The notes under the pieces were generated by a model, which saw only the letters and a program-made list of their open reading frames with translations, did not search any database and was not told the origin of the DNA. A program made the position numbers and the translations under genes. A DNA stretch of 64,000 bases from an uncultured Flavobacteriaceae bacterium. GTDB lineage: Bacteria > Bacteroidota > Bacteroidia > Flavobacteriales > Flavobacteriaceae. The stretch is taken from assembly GCA_905181835.1 (NCBI GenBank), contig CAJIZF010000004.1:248001-312000 (forward strand), given 5' to 3'. Shown here piece after piece: positions 50,520 through 59,608 of this stretch (position 1 is the first letter of the stretch; every line of letters starts with the position of its first letter).

Positions 50520-51698
50520 TTAAGTAGGGAAGTGGATAATTTCTACGATATCACCCTTTTCATATTTGTTTCTATTCCAAGGTATGTAAACAAGGACATT
50601 TGCAGTAGCAAAAGTATGTAACATAGCAGAACTTTGACCTTCTAAAACGGTAACTTTTCCATTTTCATGATGAGCTTTTAAAAATTGAGCACGATCTCCT
50701 TTTTTTTTGAAATCACTCTCTAAGATTGCAATTCCTTTATTGATTGAAAAATTTATATTTCCCGATAATCTTTCAAGTGTGGGGTGAACATAAACATAAA
50801 AATTACTTAATGCAGAAGCAGGGTTGCCAGGAAGAGCAAAAATAGGTTTACTGTTTAACTTTCCAAAGAAAAGAGGCTTCCCCGGTTTTTGTTTTACCTT
50901 ATAAAAAATTTGTTGAGTTCCTAATTCGATTAATGCTTTACCAACAAAATCATAATCTCCAACTGATATTCCCCCTGAAATCAAAATCAGATCGTTCTCA
51001 GAAATTATCTTTCTTAGGGAATTTAGGGTGGATTGATAATCATCTTTCACTTTGCTAACAGATACTCTTGAAAATCCAAAATTTTGCAAACCACTTTTCA
51101 ACATTCCAGCATTGCTCTCATAGATTTTTCCAAAAGTTAGTTTTTGTCCAGCTTCTATCAATTCATTTCCAGTAGTGAGTATTCCAATTTTTGGTTTTTC
51201 AAAAACTAGTACTTTAGAGATTCCTAGAGTGAGCAAAAAACCGATTGCTGCTGGAGTTAATTTAGTTCCTTTCTTTAGTGCGAGAGTTCCTTTTTTTATT
51301 TGCTCTCCCAATGGACGAATGTTTTTATTTTCTGAAACAGAATTATTTATCAAAAGGTGATTCTCTTTTACGGTAACTTTTTCCTGCATAATAACAGTAT
51401 TTGCTGTTTCTGGAACTGCAGAACCTGTAAAAATTCTGACCGCTTCTCCTTTATAAAGAATAGGCTGGTGTTCATCACCAGCTTTTACCTCATCAATAAT
51501 TTTATAATTGGATTTATCATGAAGATTTAAAGCATAACCATCCATGGCTGATTGTCGAAAGGGCGGCATGTTGATTGGTGAGAAAACATTTGAGGCTAAC
51601 ACATAACCTAAAGAATTATTTAACTCTATTGATATTGTTTTTTCGTTAGGGGTTATATTGTTTTGTAAAAGCTTAAAAGCTTCTTCTGCTGTAATCAT
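50520..51698 (-). CDS. moeA: Molybdopterin molybdenumtransferase MoeA
   Basis: Inserts molybdate into adenylylated molybdopterin. I start at the ATG at 51698; a GTG two codons upstream lies inside the operator. The 392 residues keep MoeA motifs: PPFRQSAMDGYAL at ~43-55, GAVPETANTVIMQE-like segment FTGSAVPETANTVIMQE, and ISGGISVGDYDFV. LFFGKLNSKPIFALPGNPASAL is in domain III, and the beta-barrel domain IV follows. It is the first gene of the operon, so the nine genes share the promoter and operator directly in front of it. Confidence 0.96.
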   Translation of the reverse strand: MITAEEAFKLLQNNITPNEKTISIELNNSLGYVLASNVFSPINMPPFRQSAMDGYALNLHDKSNYKIIDEVKAGDEHQPILYKGEAVRIFTGSAVPETANTVIMQEKVTVKENHLLINNSVSENKNIRPLGEQIKKGTLALKKGTKLTPAAIGFLLTLGISKVLVFEKPKIGILTTGNELIEAGQKLTFGKIYESNAGMLKSGLQNFGFSRVSVSKVKDDYQSTLNSLRKIISENDLILISGGISVGDYDFVGKALIELGTQQIFYKVKQKPGKPLFFGKLNSKPIFALPGNPASALSNFYVYVHPTLERLSGNINFSINKGIAILESDFKKKGDRAQFLKAHHENGKVTVLEGQSSAMLHTFATANVLVYIPWNRNKYEKGDIVEIIHFPT

Positions 51699-51705
51699 AG
51701 ACACG

Positions 51706-51731
51706 TCGTTATATCCATACGAATATAACGA
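51706..51731 (-). promoter_or_regulatory. ModE-box-like operator of the Moco operon
   Basis: TCGTTATAT and ATATAACGA form a perfect 9-base inverted repeat around 8 bases (CCATACGA). E. coli ModE binds a palindrome of the form CGnTATAT...ATATAnCG, so the agreement in both half-sites is striking. The site is 8 bases upstream of the moeA ATG, where a bound repressor would block RNA polymerase or the start of translation. On the minus strand the site also contains TATATTCG, one mismatch from the -7 consensus, preceded by a T-run ending TTTG, so operator and promoter may overlap. Confidence 0.75.
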
Positions 51732-51805
51732 TATATTTTTTCAAAAAAAACATATCTAGTAATTGAAATTTAGCTCCTCCTATTAGCTAATATCAAAAAA
51801 CAGCT

Positions 51806-53089
51806 TTATTGATCTTTAAATTTATGATTGAATAAATTTGGTTTAAATGTAACCATAACCCATGCCCAACTATTATGGATATTACTATCCCCTCCTTTTA
51901 TAGCTTCCATTGATTTGCTAGCAAACATTTGTGAATAACCAGCATCTATTTTTATATTATCATTAATTTTATACGCTATCATGAAGTCAAGTTCAGCGCC
52001 TAAATAACTGTCGAGATTTTGATTATTTTCTAAATTAATTATCTGAGCCGAAGACGCAAAATAGTGCGGGGATAATTTAAAGGACCAATTTTTTTTTGTG
52101 AAATTTAAATGTAAATAAACGTCCAATAAACCTACGTTGTTTTCATGATTTCCAACGTAAAAATAATCCATTAATCCATTGAATTTATGATTGGTGCCAA
52201 ATACGGGTTTAAAAGATTTCACTTCTGGACTGTTGTCACCCATATCTTTCCCTGAAAAATACTCGCCTCCAAGCGTTACATTCATATGTTTAGAAATCAA
52301 ATAGTTAAAATTAGCTCCAAAGTAGGATGCATTCACGCTATTGTTATAAGCGTTACCTTTTTGCAGATAGAATGCTGCATCTATTGAAAAATCATTGTTT
52401 TTGAAAGTAGCTCTTGGACCCATTGTTTGGCTGTAATCAATTTTTATATCCTCCGATGGAAGACCTTCATTATTTAAATATTGAATGCCATTATTTAAAA
52501 ATAAAAAACTTAATCCAAACTTATTAAAATCACCATGATACCAGGCATATTGAAATGTTTTGTATCCTGCCACATTACTATATAATTCATTTCTATTTGT
52601 TTGTTTATCTGCATTATAAGCAATACCTAAATCAATTTTATGATTTTTATTTGGTCTGATTTTAAACTTAAAAGCATCGTGACTTCTAGCCTGCTGAGCC
52701 CAGGCATTACCACCAAATATCCTCTCATTATCATAGGCAATTGTTTGACGCCCTAATTTCAAGCTAAATTTTTCTGAAATAATTGCCTCTCCCCATGCTT
52801 GCTGAAAAGCAATGCCAGTATCGTCTAGAGACAAGGTGCTGGTATCTCCCCAAAATCTAACATTTTGAACAATTACCTTAAAAATCATTTTTTCATTTTT
52901 AAAATCGAAATTAATTCGACTTCTTTGAGATATAAAATTTCCTGCTTTATCCGCTTCGGAACGAAGTGAGCTAAAGCCATATCGGTTTTCGTAACGAGGT
53001 CTAATTTCTCCTGAAAGATTGAATTCTTGAGCAAATGATGGCACTGATAATAATGCAACCATAAACAATACTATTAATTTATTTTTCAT
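51806..53089 (-). CDS. Alginate-export-family outer-membrane porin
   Basis: A 427-residue outer-membrane beta-barrel. It has a signal peptide (1-20, ending SFAQ) and strands such as LSGEIRPRYENRYGF at the N-terminus, with FISQRSRINFDFKNEKMIFKVIVQNVRFWGD and LGRQTIAYDNERIFGG. This pattern matches the alginate_exp barrel family, whose name comes from AlgE and which holds many porins of other function. The last residues are not a classic aromatic end. No alginate genes are nearby, so it may serve a small anionic substrate. It lies upstream of the Moco operon on the same strand, separated by ~100 bases with a weak 6-base hairpin (51770-51790). Confidence 0.82.
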   Translation of the reverse strand: MKNKLIVLFMVALLSVPSFAQEFNLSGEIRPRYENRYGFSSLRSEADKAGNFISQRSRINFDFKNEKMIFKVIVQNVRFWGDTSTLSLDDTGIAFQQAWGEAIISEKFSLKLGRQTIAYDNERIFGGNAWAQQARSHDAFKFKIRPNKNHKIDLGIAYNADKQTNRNELYSNVAGYKTFQYAWYHGDFNKFGLSFLFLNNGIQYLNNEGLPSEDIKIDYSQTMGPRATFKNNDFSIDAAFYLQKGNAYNNSVNASYFGANFNYLISKHMNVTLGGEYFSGKDMGDNSPEVKSFKPVFGTNHKFNGLMDYFYVGNHENNVGLLDVYLHLNFTKKNWSFKLSPHYFASSAQIINLENNQNLDSYLGAELDFMIAYKINDNIKIDAGYSQMFASKSMEAIKGGDSNIHNSWAWVMVTFKPNLFNHKFKDQ

Positions 53090-53108
53090 TTTATCTAATT
53101 GGGTTGAT

Positions 53109-54140
53109 TTATCTTTTAAAAGTTAATTTGGACGATCTGCCTTTTTTAAATATTTTATTACTAGCGTGTTTTCCTTTCCTTAATTCTTTTTGTTCTTCAA
53201 ACGGTAAATGTATTGTGTCACGACATTCTTCACTACAAGTTAATTCCATTTTCTCTGAACATACTTCACACTGAATAAAAAGTAGGTGACAAGCCTCATT
53301 TGCACAATTTATATGAGTGTCACTAGGAGATCCACATTGATGACAATTAGAAATAATATCATCACTTATTCGTTCACTTCTGCGATGATCAAACACAAAA
53401 TTTTTGCCTAAAAATTTATTTTCTAAATCTTGTTCGTTAACTTGACGTGTATATTCAATGATACCACCCTCTAATTGAAATATATTTTTAAATCCTTTGT
53501 GTTTATAATAAGCACTTGCTTTTTCACAACGGATCCCACCAGTACAATACATGACTAGTTTTTTGTCTTCTTTATGATCTTTAAGATTTTCCTCTATAAT
53601 ATCTAATGAGTCACGAAAAGTGTCTACATCGGGAGTAATGGCATTTTTAAAGTGTCCAATTTCGCTCTCATAATGGTTACGCATATCTACTAAGACTGTA
53701 TCAGGATCTTCTATTAAGGCGTTAAATTTTAAAGCATTAACGTGAACACCAATGTTAGTCACATCAAAAGTGTCATCATTTAGGCCATCGGCTACAATTT
53801 TATGACGAACTTTTATTTTTAATTTTAAAAAAGATTTTAGATTCTGTTCTACAGCAATATTTAAACGACAATTTTCTAGAAAATAAATACCGTCTAAAAA
53901 GTTTTTAAAATCATTAAATTTTTTACCAGGCACTGATAATTGAGCGTTAATTCCTTCATGGGCTACATAAATTCGCCCTAAGACTTCAAGGTCATCCCAA
54001 GCCAAAAATAGATGGTTTCTAAATAGTTCTGGATTGCCAATTTTAGCATATTTATAAAAAGAGAGGGTTAAACGGTCTTCTCCCGCTTCTTCCAATATGG
54101 TCGCTCTCTCTTTTGCGCTTAGGGTATTGTACAGTTGCAT
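53109..54140 (-). CDS. trhO: tRNA uridine(34) hydroxylase TrhO (rhodanese domain)
   Basis: Makes 5-hydroxyuridine at the wobble position of tRNA, independent of prephenate. The 343 residues comprise the N-terminal acylphosphatase-like domain (~1-110, FYKYAKIGNPELFRNHLF and IYVAHEGINAQLSVP), a rhodanese domain with Cys199 in MYCTGGIRCEKA, and a cysteine-rich C-terminal segment (~265-310, CHQCGSPSDTH, CSEKMELTCSEEC) that may bind metal. The extra cysteine region is common in this family. It stands 19 bases before the porin gene on the same strand. Confidence 0.92.
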   Translation of the reverse strand: MQLYNTLSAKERATILEEAGEDRLTLSFYKYAKIGNPELFRNHLFLAWDDLEVLGRIYVAHEGINAQLSVPGKKFNDFKNFLDGIYFLENCRLNIAVEQNLKSFLKLKIKVRHKIVADGLNDDTFDVTNIGVHVNALKFNALIEDPDTVLVDMRNHYESEIGHFKNAITPDVDTFRDSLDIIEENLKDHKEDKKLVMYCTGGIRCEKASAYYKHKGFKNIFQLEGGIIEYTRQVNEQDLENKFLGKNFVFDHRRSERISDDIISNCHQCGSPSDTHINCANEACHLLFIQCEVCSEKMELTCSEECRDTIHLPFEEQKELRKGKHASNKIFKKGRSSKLTFKR

Positions 54141-54270
54141 GCTATACTAATTTATAAGGTTAAAAGAATAAATGACAAAAATAATAGTTTTTTTATAATT
54201 AAAGAGCTTGCCCCAAAAGATTACAAACAACGAATAAAACCGGCGATACTTGCATTTTAATGGGAGCTAT

Positions 54271-56340
54271 TTAGCTAATAGACACTCCATTAGAAACCTT
54301 CTCGTCATCAGGATTTAAAAACACCAATTTACCATCGGGAGTTTCCGTCATTAAGATCATTCCTTCACTATCAACTCCCCTAAGTGCTCTTGGAGCTAGG
54401 TTGACCAATACCGTTACTTTTTTGCCGACTACCTCTTCTGGAGAAAAACTTTCGGCTATACCAGAAACAATGGTACGAATATCAATTCCGGTATCCACTT
54501 TAAGAATCAGTAATTTTTTAGTTTTTGCCATTTTTTCGGCTTCTAAAATAGTACCTATCCGCATATCTAACTTGGTAAAATCGTCAAATTGAATCGTATC
54601 TTTTTGTGGTTCTGGACTTGCATTCATCATTTCGTTTGATTTTTTAGTAGCTTCTAATTTGTCTAATTGCTGTTGTACTTGCCCATCTTCAATTTTACTG
54701 AAAAGCAAATCGCCTTTTCCTATTTGATGTGCTGGAGGGATTAAAACGTCTTTGTTTGAAATGTCGTTCCAAGTGGATTCTGAATCAAGTTCAGAAAAAC
54801 ATAACATATTCTTTAATTTAGTTGAAGTAAACGGTAAAAACGGCTCGCTTAAAATAGCCAATGCAGCTGCTATCTGAAGTGAGATATACATAATAGTTTT
54901 TGTTCTTTCTTCGTCTGTTTTAACTTTTTTCCAAGGTTCTTCATCTGCTAGGTATTTATTACCCAATCGAGCTACATTCATTAACTCGGCTTGAGCCTCT
55001 CTAAATCGGTAACGCTCTAACGAACTTTCTATCACTTTAGGATAGGCTTTTAATTCGGATAAGGTTTTAATATCTACTTCCGATAAATCAGTGGGTTTTG
55101 GAACAATTCCGTTGTAATATTTATTGGTTAAAACCACTACACGGTTGATGAAGTTTCCGAAGACAGCTACCAATTCATTATTGTTTCTAGCTTGAAAATC
55201 TGCCCAAGTAAAATCGTTGTCTTTGGTTTCTGGTGCGTTTGCTGTTAAAACATAGCGCAATACGTCTTGCTGATTTGGAAAATCTTCCAAGTACTCATGC
55301 AACCATACCGCCCAGTTTTTGCTAGTTGAAATTTTATTGCCTTCCAGATTTAAAAACTCGTTGGCAGGAACATTCTCTGGTAAGATATATGAGCCTTCAG
55401 CCTTTAACATACTTGGAAAAATAATACAATGAAAAACAATATTATCTTTTCCGATAAAATGAAGCATTTTAGTGTCCTCATTCTTCCAATAAGGTTCCCA
55501 ATCTTTCCCTTCTTTTTCTGCCCATTCTTTAGTTGCAGAAATATAACCAATAGGAGCATCAAACCATACATATAATACTTTTCCATCGGCACCTTCTACA
55601 GGCACAGGAATTCCCCAATCCAAATCTCTGGTAACTGCTCTAGGTCTTAAACCATCATCGATCCAGGATTTACATTGTCCATAAACATTCGATTTCCAAT
55701 CTTTTTTATGCCCTTCAACAATCCATTCCTTAAGCCAAGATTCGTATTGGTCTAAAGGTAAAAACCAATGTTTGGTCTCTTTTAGTGCAGGGGTGTTTCC
55801 GGTAATAGAAGATTTTGGATTGATTAAATCTGTTGCGTTATGAGAAGTTCCACAACTTTCGCATTGATCACCATAACTTTCTTCAAAACCACATTTTGGA
55901 CAAGTACCTACAATAAATCGGTCTGCTAAAAACTGGTTGGCTTCTTGATCGTAAAACTGCTCGGTAGTTTGTTCTATAAATTTCCCCTCTTCGTATAATT
56001 TTTCAAAAAAATCGGAAGCGGTATCGTGATGTATTTTTGCTGAAGTACGCGAATAATTATCGAAGGTAATCCCAAACTCTTGAAACGATTTTTTAATAAT
56101 AGCATGGTATTTATTTACCACTTGTTGTGGTGTAATACCTTCCTTTTTAGCCTTTATTGTAATAGGAACTCCGTGTTCATCGCTACCGCAAACAAAAGCC
56201 ACATCGTTGCCTTGTAAACGTTGGAAACGGGAATAAATATCTGCAGGAACATAAACACCTGCTAAATGTCCTATATGTACTGGGCCGTTGGTATAAGGCA
56301 ATGCTGCCGTTATAGTAAACCGTTTTGGTGAATTTTGCAT
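54271..56340 (-). CDS. metG: Methionine--tRNA ligase
   Basis: Class I synthetase that charges tRNA-Met. The ATG at 56340 is preferred over a TTG two codons upstream. The 689 residues have HIGH as [10 protein letters not shown] (~20-28), a zinc knuckle with [18 protein letters not shown] (~148-166), the KMSKS loop as KISTSK (~340) and an anticodon helix bundle. A C-terminal tRNA-binding domain (~580-689) opens with [20 protein letters not shown]. It is a long, dimer-type enzyme, normal for Bacteroidota. The upstream region is short (66 bases to the DUF1501 stop). Confidence 0.97.
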   Translation of the reverse strand: MQNSPKRFTITAALPYTNGPVHIGHLAGVYVPADIYSRFQRLQGNDVAFVCGSDEHGVPITIKAKKEGITPQQVVNKYHAIIKKSFQEFGITFDNYSRTSAKIHHDTASDFFEKLYEEGKFIEQTTEQFYDQEANQFLADRFIVGTCPKCGFEESYGDQCESCGTSHNATDLINPKSSITGNTPALKETKHWFLPLDQYESWLKEWIVEGHKKDWKSNVYGQCKSWIDDGLRPRAVTRDLDWGIPVPVEGADGKVLYVWFDAPIGYISATKEWAEKEGKDWEPYWKNEDTKMLHFIGKDNIVFHCIIFPSMLKAEGSYILPENVPANEFLNLEGNKISTSKNWAVWLHEYLEDFPNQQDVLRYVLTANAPETKDNDFTWADFQARNNNELVAVFGNFINRVVVLTNKYYNGIVPKPTDLSEVDIKTLSELKAYPKVIESSLERYRFREAQAELMNVARLGNKYLADEEPWKKVKTDEERTKTIMYISLQIAAALAILSEPFLPFTSTKLKNMLCFSELDSESTWNDISNKDVLIPPAHQIGKGDLLFSKIEDGQVQQQLDKLEATKKSNEMMNASPEPQKDTIQFDDFTKLDMRIGTILEAEKMAKTKKLLILKVDTGIDIRTIVSGIAESFSPEEVVGKKVTVLVNLAPRALRGVDSEGMILMTETPDGKLVFLNPDDEKVSNGVSIS

Positions 56341-56406
56341 ACTCAATTTTGAACTACAAAAATAAGGATTTTATTTATGCTTATGTTTGATGATTTTTAA
56401 AAGAAA

Positions 56407-58026
56407 CTATTTAATCAATACCGAATTACTATAAAACTGTCCTCCTGTCGAAATACGATAAATATATTGCCCATAACTCAATCTATTTTGTATTTTCTCA
56501 CGAATATTAAAACGGTGCCTACCTTCTTGTAATAATTTATTTGTAATGGTACCAATTTCTTTAGCCAACATATCGTAAAGTTTTATCGTTACGTGGGCCG
56601 AGCTGGGTAACTGAATCTCAATGTAGGTTTGATTATTTTGGTAGGTAGCAACGTGAGCTATACGTTTAGTGTTATTGAAATCTGAACTAGATAAAGTTTC
56701 ACAACTCAATCCTAGGTTTAAATTTTCATAAGGTTCGTTCAATAAAATAGTATTTACAATAGATGGATCCAAACAAAACCAGTCTGTTAAAACGGCATTA
56801 TACACAGATCTAAAATCGTTGGAAGGAATTAAATTATCATTTTCGTCCCATGTAGATAAATCAGGATGATTTCCAATAAATCCACTTCCATCTAAAGCAG
56901 GACCAAATAACATCAAAGGTGATGCAGCTCCATGATCGGTTCCGTTAGAACCATTTTCATAGGGTCTTCGACCAAATTCTGAAATCGTCATTGATAGTAC
57001 TTTGTCTTGTATTCCAATTGATGTCAAGTCATCGTAAAAATTCTTTATGGTTGATGATAAATCAGATAATAATTCTTGTTGCCTGATGATTTGGTCTGCA
57101 TGGGTATCAAAACCACCTAAAGTCACCATATATACCTTACTACCTAAACCTCCTTTTATGAGCCTGGCTACCATAGCTAGCTGTTCGGCTAAATTTCCTT
57201 CCCCATATTCCACATTATTGTTAGCTGCCATATAAGCATCATTGATGACTGACGAATATGTAAATGTAGTATTGGCTGTGGCTCTCATGAAAAGTAATTT
57301 ATCACCATAGATACAATCTGGAATATCTAGAACATCGTGTAAAGTACCATTTTCACCAACATTTTGTAATTGTTCAGGATTAGCTACCGAAAAAGCATAG
57401 TTACTGTTATTTCCTTTAAAAATTAAATTTCCAATACTACCTATTTGAATGGCTGGAGGAATTTCTGGCGGTGTAGTAATATAATCTGGGTATAAATCCT
57501 CAAAATAGCGTCCCCACCAGCCAGTTGGTTCGTTATAAGTGTCAGCAGTTGAGGCCCAAATATCTGTTGATGTAAAATGTGACAAATTTTGATTTGGATA
57601 TCCTACTCCATGAATTACTTTCATTGAACCTTCTCCCCAAACCGATTCTAAATCAGACATGTAATTTGGAATTCCAAAATCTCCGTTTAAATTAATTAAA
57701 TCACTCTGCTGGTGTCTAATTGTGGGACGTAAATTAGCATAGGTATCATAATCATATACAGGAACAATAGTATTTAAACCGTCATTACCTCCTGCTAACC
57801 TTATAATAACGAGGATATTATCATTGTCATTTTCAGCCAAAGCTACCGCTAATGGAGATGGAGCTGTTGCAGATATGGCAGTTCCTCCAAGAATCATACT
57901 ACCTCCACCTGCCAACCCTAAAGCTTGAATAAAAGAACGACGACTCCATTGGGTGTGTTCATGATCATGCGCTTTTTTTTCCTTCTTAGATTGCTGGCTT
58001 TTTTTGAGTGTTTTTTTCGAAATCAT
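56407..58026 (-). CDS. DUF1501 exported protein with Tat-type signal
   Basis: A 539-residue exported protein. The chosen ATG at 58026 keeps a basic leader and a twin-arginine motif SRRSFIQALGLAGGG (~29-43), while an upstream ATG at 58104 would run back into the DUF1800 gene. DUF1501 belongs to the alkaline phosphatase/sulfatase-like superfamily: VIIRLAGGNDGLNTIVP, the MTISEFGRRPYENGSNGTDHG segment with His and Asp candidates, and SPLMLFGP. A C-terminal ~90-residue sorting-like domain ends VLIK. It follows and is coupled with the DUF1800 gene. Function of the pair is not known; it recurs across many bacteria. Confidence 0.9.
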   Translation of the reverse strand: MISKKTLKKSQQSKKEKKAHDHEHTQWSRRSFIQALGLAGGGSMILGGTAISATAPSPLAVALAENDNDNILVIIRLAGGNDGLNTIVPVYDYDTYANLRPTIRHQQSDLINLNGDFGIPNYMSDLESVWGEGSMKVIHGVGYPNQNLSHFTSTDIWASTADTYNEPTGWWGRYFEDLYPDYITTPPEIPPAIQIGSIGNLIFKGNNSNYAFSVANPEQLQNVGENGTLHDVLDIPDCIYGDKLLFMRATANTTFTYSSVINDAYMAANNNVEYGEGNLAEQLAMVARLIKGGLGSKVYMVTLGGFDTHADQIIRQQELLSDLSSTIKNFYDDLTSIGIQDKVLSMTISEFGRRPYENGSNGTDHGAASPLMLFGPALDGSGFIGNHPDLSTWDENDNLIPSNDFRSVYNAVLTDWFCLDPSIVNTILLNEPYENLNLGLSCETLSSSDFNNTKRIAHVATYQNNQTYIEIQLPSSAHVTIKLYDMLAKEIGTITNKLLQEGRHRFNIREKIQNRLSYGQYIYRISTGGQFYSNSVLIK

Positions 58027-58033
58027 AACGGTT

Positions 58034-59503
58034 TTATTTAAGTTGGAATTCAGGAATGGTAGCAAGGTGTGATAACAATAAATAAATCTGGTAAGGTGCC
58101 TCACCCCAATCTAAATTCCAGGAGCCATCATCATAATAATTTTGAGGAATTTCCCATTTAAAAATATCAGTAGCAATTTGATAATCCCCGGGGCTATATA
58201 ACTCTTTAGCATTAAAATGGTTAATTAAAACTTCTGTTATGAATTCAGGGTCATTACTATCATTAGTCAACTCTTTTGCAAAATCTACAAAAGTAGATTC
58301 CAATCCGTTTTGATATAAGAGACCTAGATATAATTCTGTGAATTGCCAACGTCCAGTAAGTGTTGAGGTGTTAATCCATTCTTCATCTCGTTGCCAACCA
58401 GCTACATTTGGGGGATCAAAAATTCTTTGTCCGAAGAGTCCTGTAAAATAAATTAATGAATTTATTAATTCATCATTGTAAAAAAATGTAGATTCTTTTA
58501 TAAACTGGATTGTAATATCATAAGGACTTTTAATAATTACTCCAAGTGCTCTCTCATCAAAAAAATGCTCACTTTTAAAAAGTTGATTTAACATTGGAGC
58601 TAATTCAAAATCATTATCAACTAGAGTTTGAGCTAAAGGGTTAATGATAGTTTCAAAAACAATAGAATCAATTTCATGACTTACAAAATAACGATATAAC
58701 TTACTGCAAATAAATGTAGCGATTTCTGTAGGGCGTTCCTGAAATAAGACGTCGATGACATCATCATGTTTCCAGTTTCCGGTCTGTCCAAAAATAGTTT
58801 TATCCCCATCTACCCAGGTCATCTCATCGAAATAAATTGGAGCTCCATATTCTGCCCAATGATTATACCCGGTTAGCGCTTTTGCAGTTTCTGTAATGTC
58901 TGTTTCGGTATAGCCGTTACCTTCTCCCAGTGTAAATAGTTCATATAATTCACGAGCATAATTTTCATTGGGTTCAGTATTGGTGTTTTGAAACCCATTT
59001 AAATAGATAAGCATCGCCGAACATGCTCCAATTTCTTTTACAAAGGTTTTTAAATTACCAATAGCGTATGTCTGCGAAATATTATAGTACTGAAATAGAT
59101 AAGGAGCATAATAGTAAGAATCTAAACCAGCAACAAAATGATTCATCCAAAAGAAAGTTAATCGCCCTCTTAAATTTTCATTTATTAGATCATTTACAGT
59201 TTGTGTTTTCCAACCTTCAACATATTGTGGATTTTCTTCCTCAAAATTTGTAAAATCAGAAAAAGCATAATCTGCCCAAAAAGGAGTTGGAGTTGGGGGT
59301 TTATTAATAGCTTCGTTTATTATATTCTCAATACATTCATCAGGAGATAACTCAAGAGTGTTATCTATATTGTTTTGGGATGTTCCAAAACCAAGACGAC
59401 GGGACGCATGTTTAATTTTTATAGTGTTCCATGGGTTCTCGACTGAGTCAGTATATGGTGTCAATGTAGATTCGTTACAAGAAGACAAGGGTGTTGATTC
59501 CAT
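58034..59503 (-). CDS. DUF1800 family protein
   Basis: A ~489-residue protein of the DUF1800 family. Family landmarks are HASRRLGFG at ~25-33, WMNHFVAGLDSYYYAPYLF, YLNGFQNTNTEPNENYARELYELFTLGEGNGYTETDI and PPNVAGWQ near the end. I cannot fix the start: ATG codons at 59503, 59521 and 59542 are all possible, and none shows a clear signal peptide. In other genomes the DUF1800 gene also precedes a Tat-exported DUF1501 gene, so the two probably act together in the envelope. It ends 7 bases before the DUF1501 start. Confidence 0.88.
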   Translation of the reverse strand: MESTPLSSCNESTLTPYTDSVENPWNTIKIKHASRRLGFGTSQNNIDNTLELSPDECIENIINEAINKPPTPTPFWADYAFSDFTNFEEENPQYVEGWKTQTVNDLINENLRGRLTFFWMNHFVAGLDSYYYAPYLFQYYNISQTYAIGNLKTFVKEIGACSAMLIYLNGFQNTNTEPNENYARELYELFTLGEGNGYTETDITETAKALTGYNHWAEYGAPIYFDEMTWVDGDKTIFGQTGNWKHDDVIDVLFQERPTEIATFICSKLYRYFVSHEIDSIVFETIINPLAQTLVDNDFELAPMLNQLFKSEHFFDERALGVIIKSPYDITIQFIKESTFFYNDELINSLIYFTGLFGQRIFDPPNVAGWQRDEEWINTSTLTGRWQFTELYLGLLYQNGLESTFVDFAKELTNDSNDPEFITEVLINHFNAKELYSPGDYQIATDIFKWEIPQNYYDDGSWNLDWGEAPYQIYLLLSHLATIPEFQLK

Positions 59504-59608
59504 AGTTATTTTTTTAAACATAATTAAATATACGATATTCAATAATTAAGGCTAAATTTTATAGTAAAAGTTTATTTTTTTATTACTTTGATAAAGATTA
59601 TACATTTT

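Noticed and set aside
51770-51790. TTAGCT...AGCTAA hairpin as terminator of the porin gene
   Set aside because: Only a 6-base stem with a 9-base loop and no clear T run, so it is too weak to list as a terminator.
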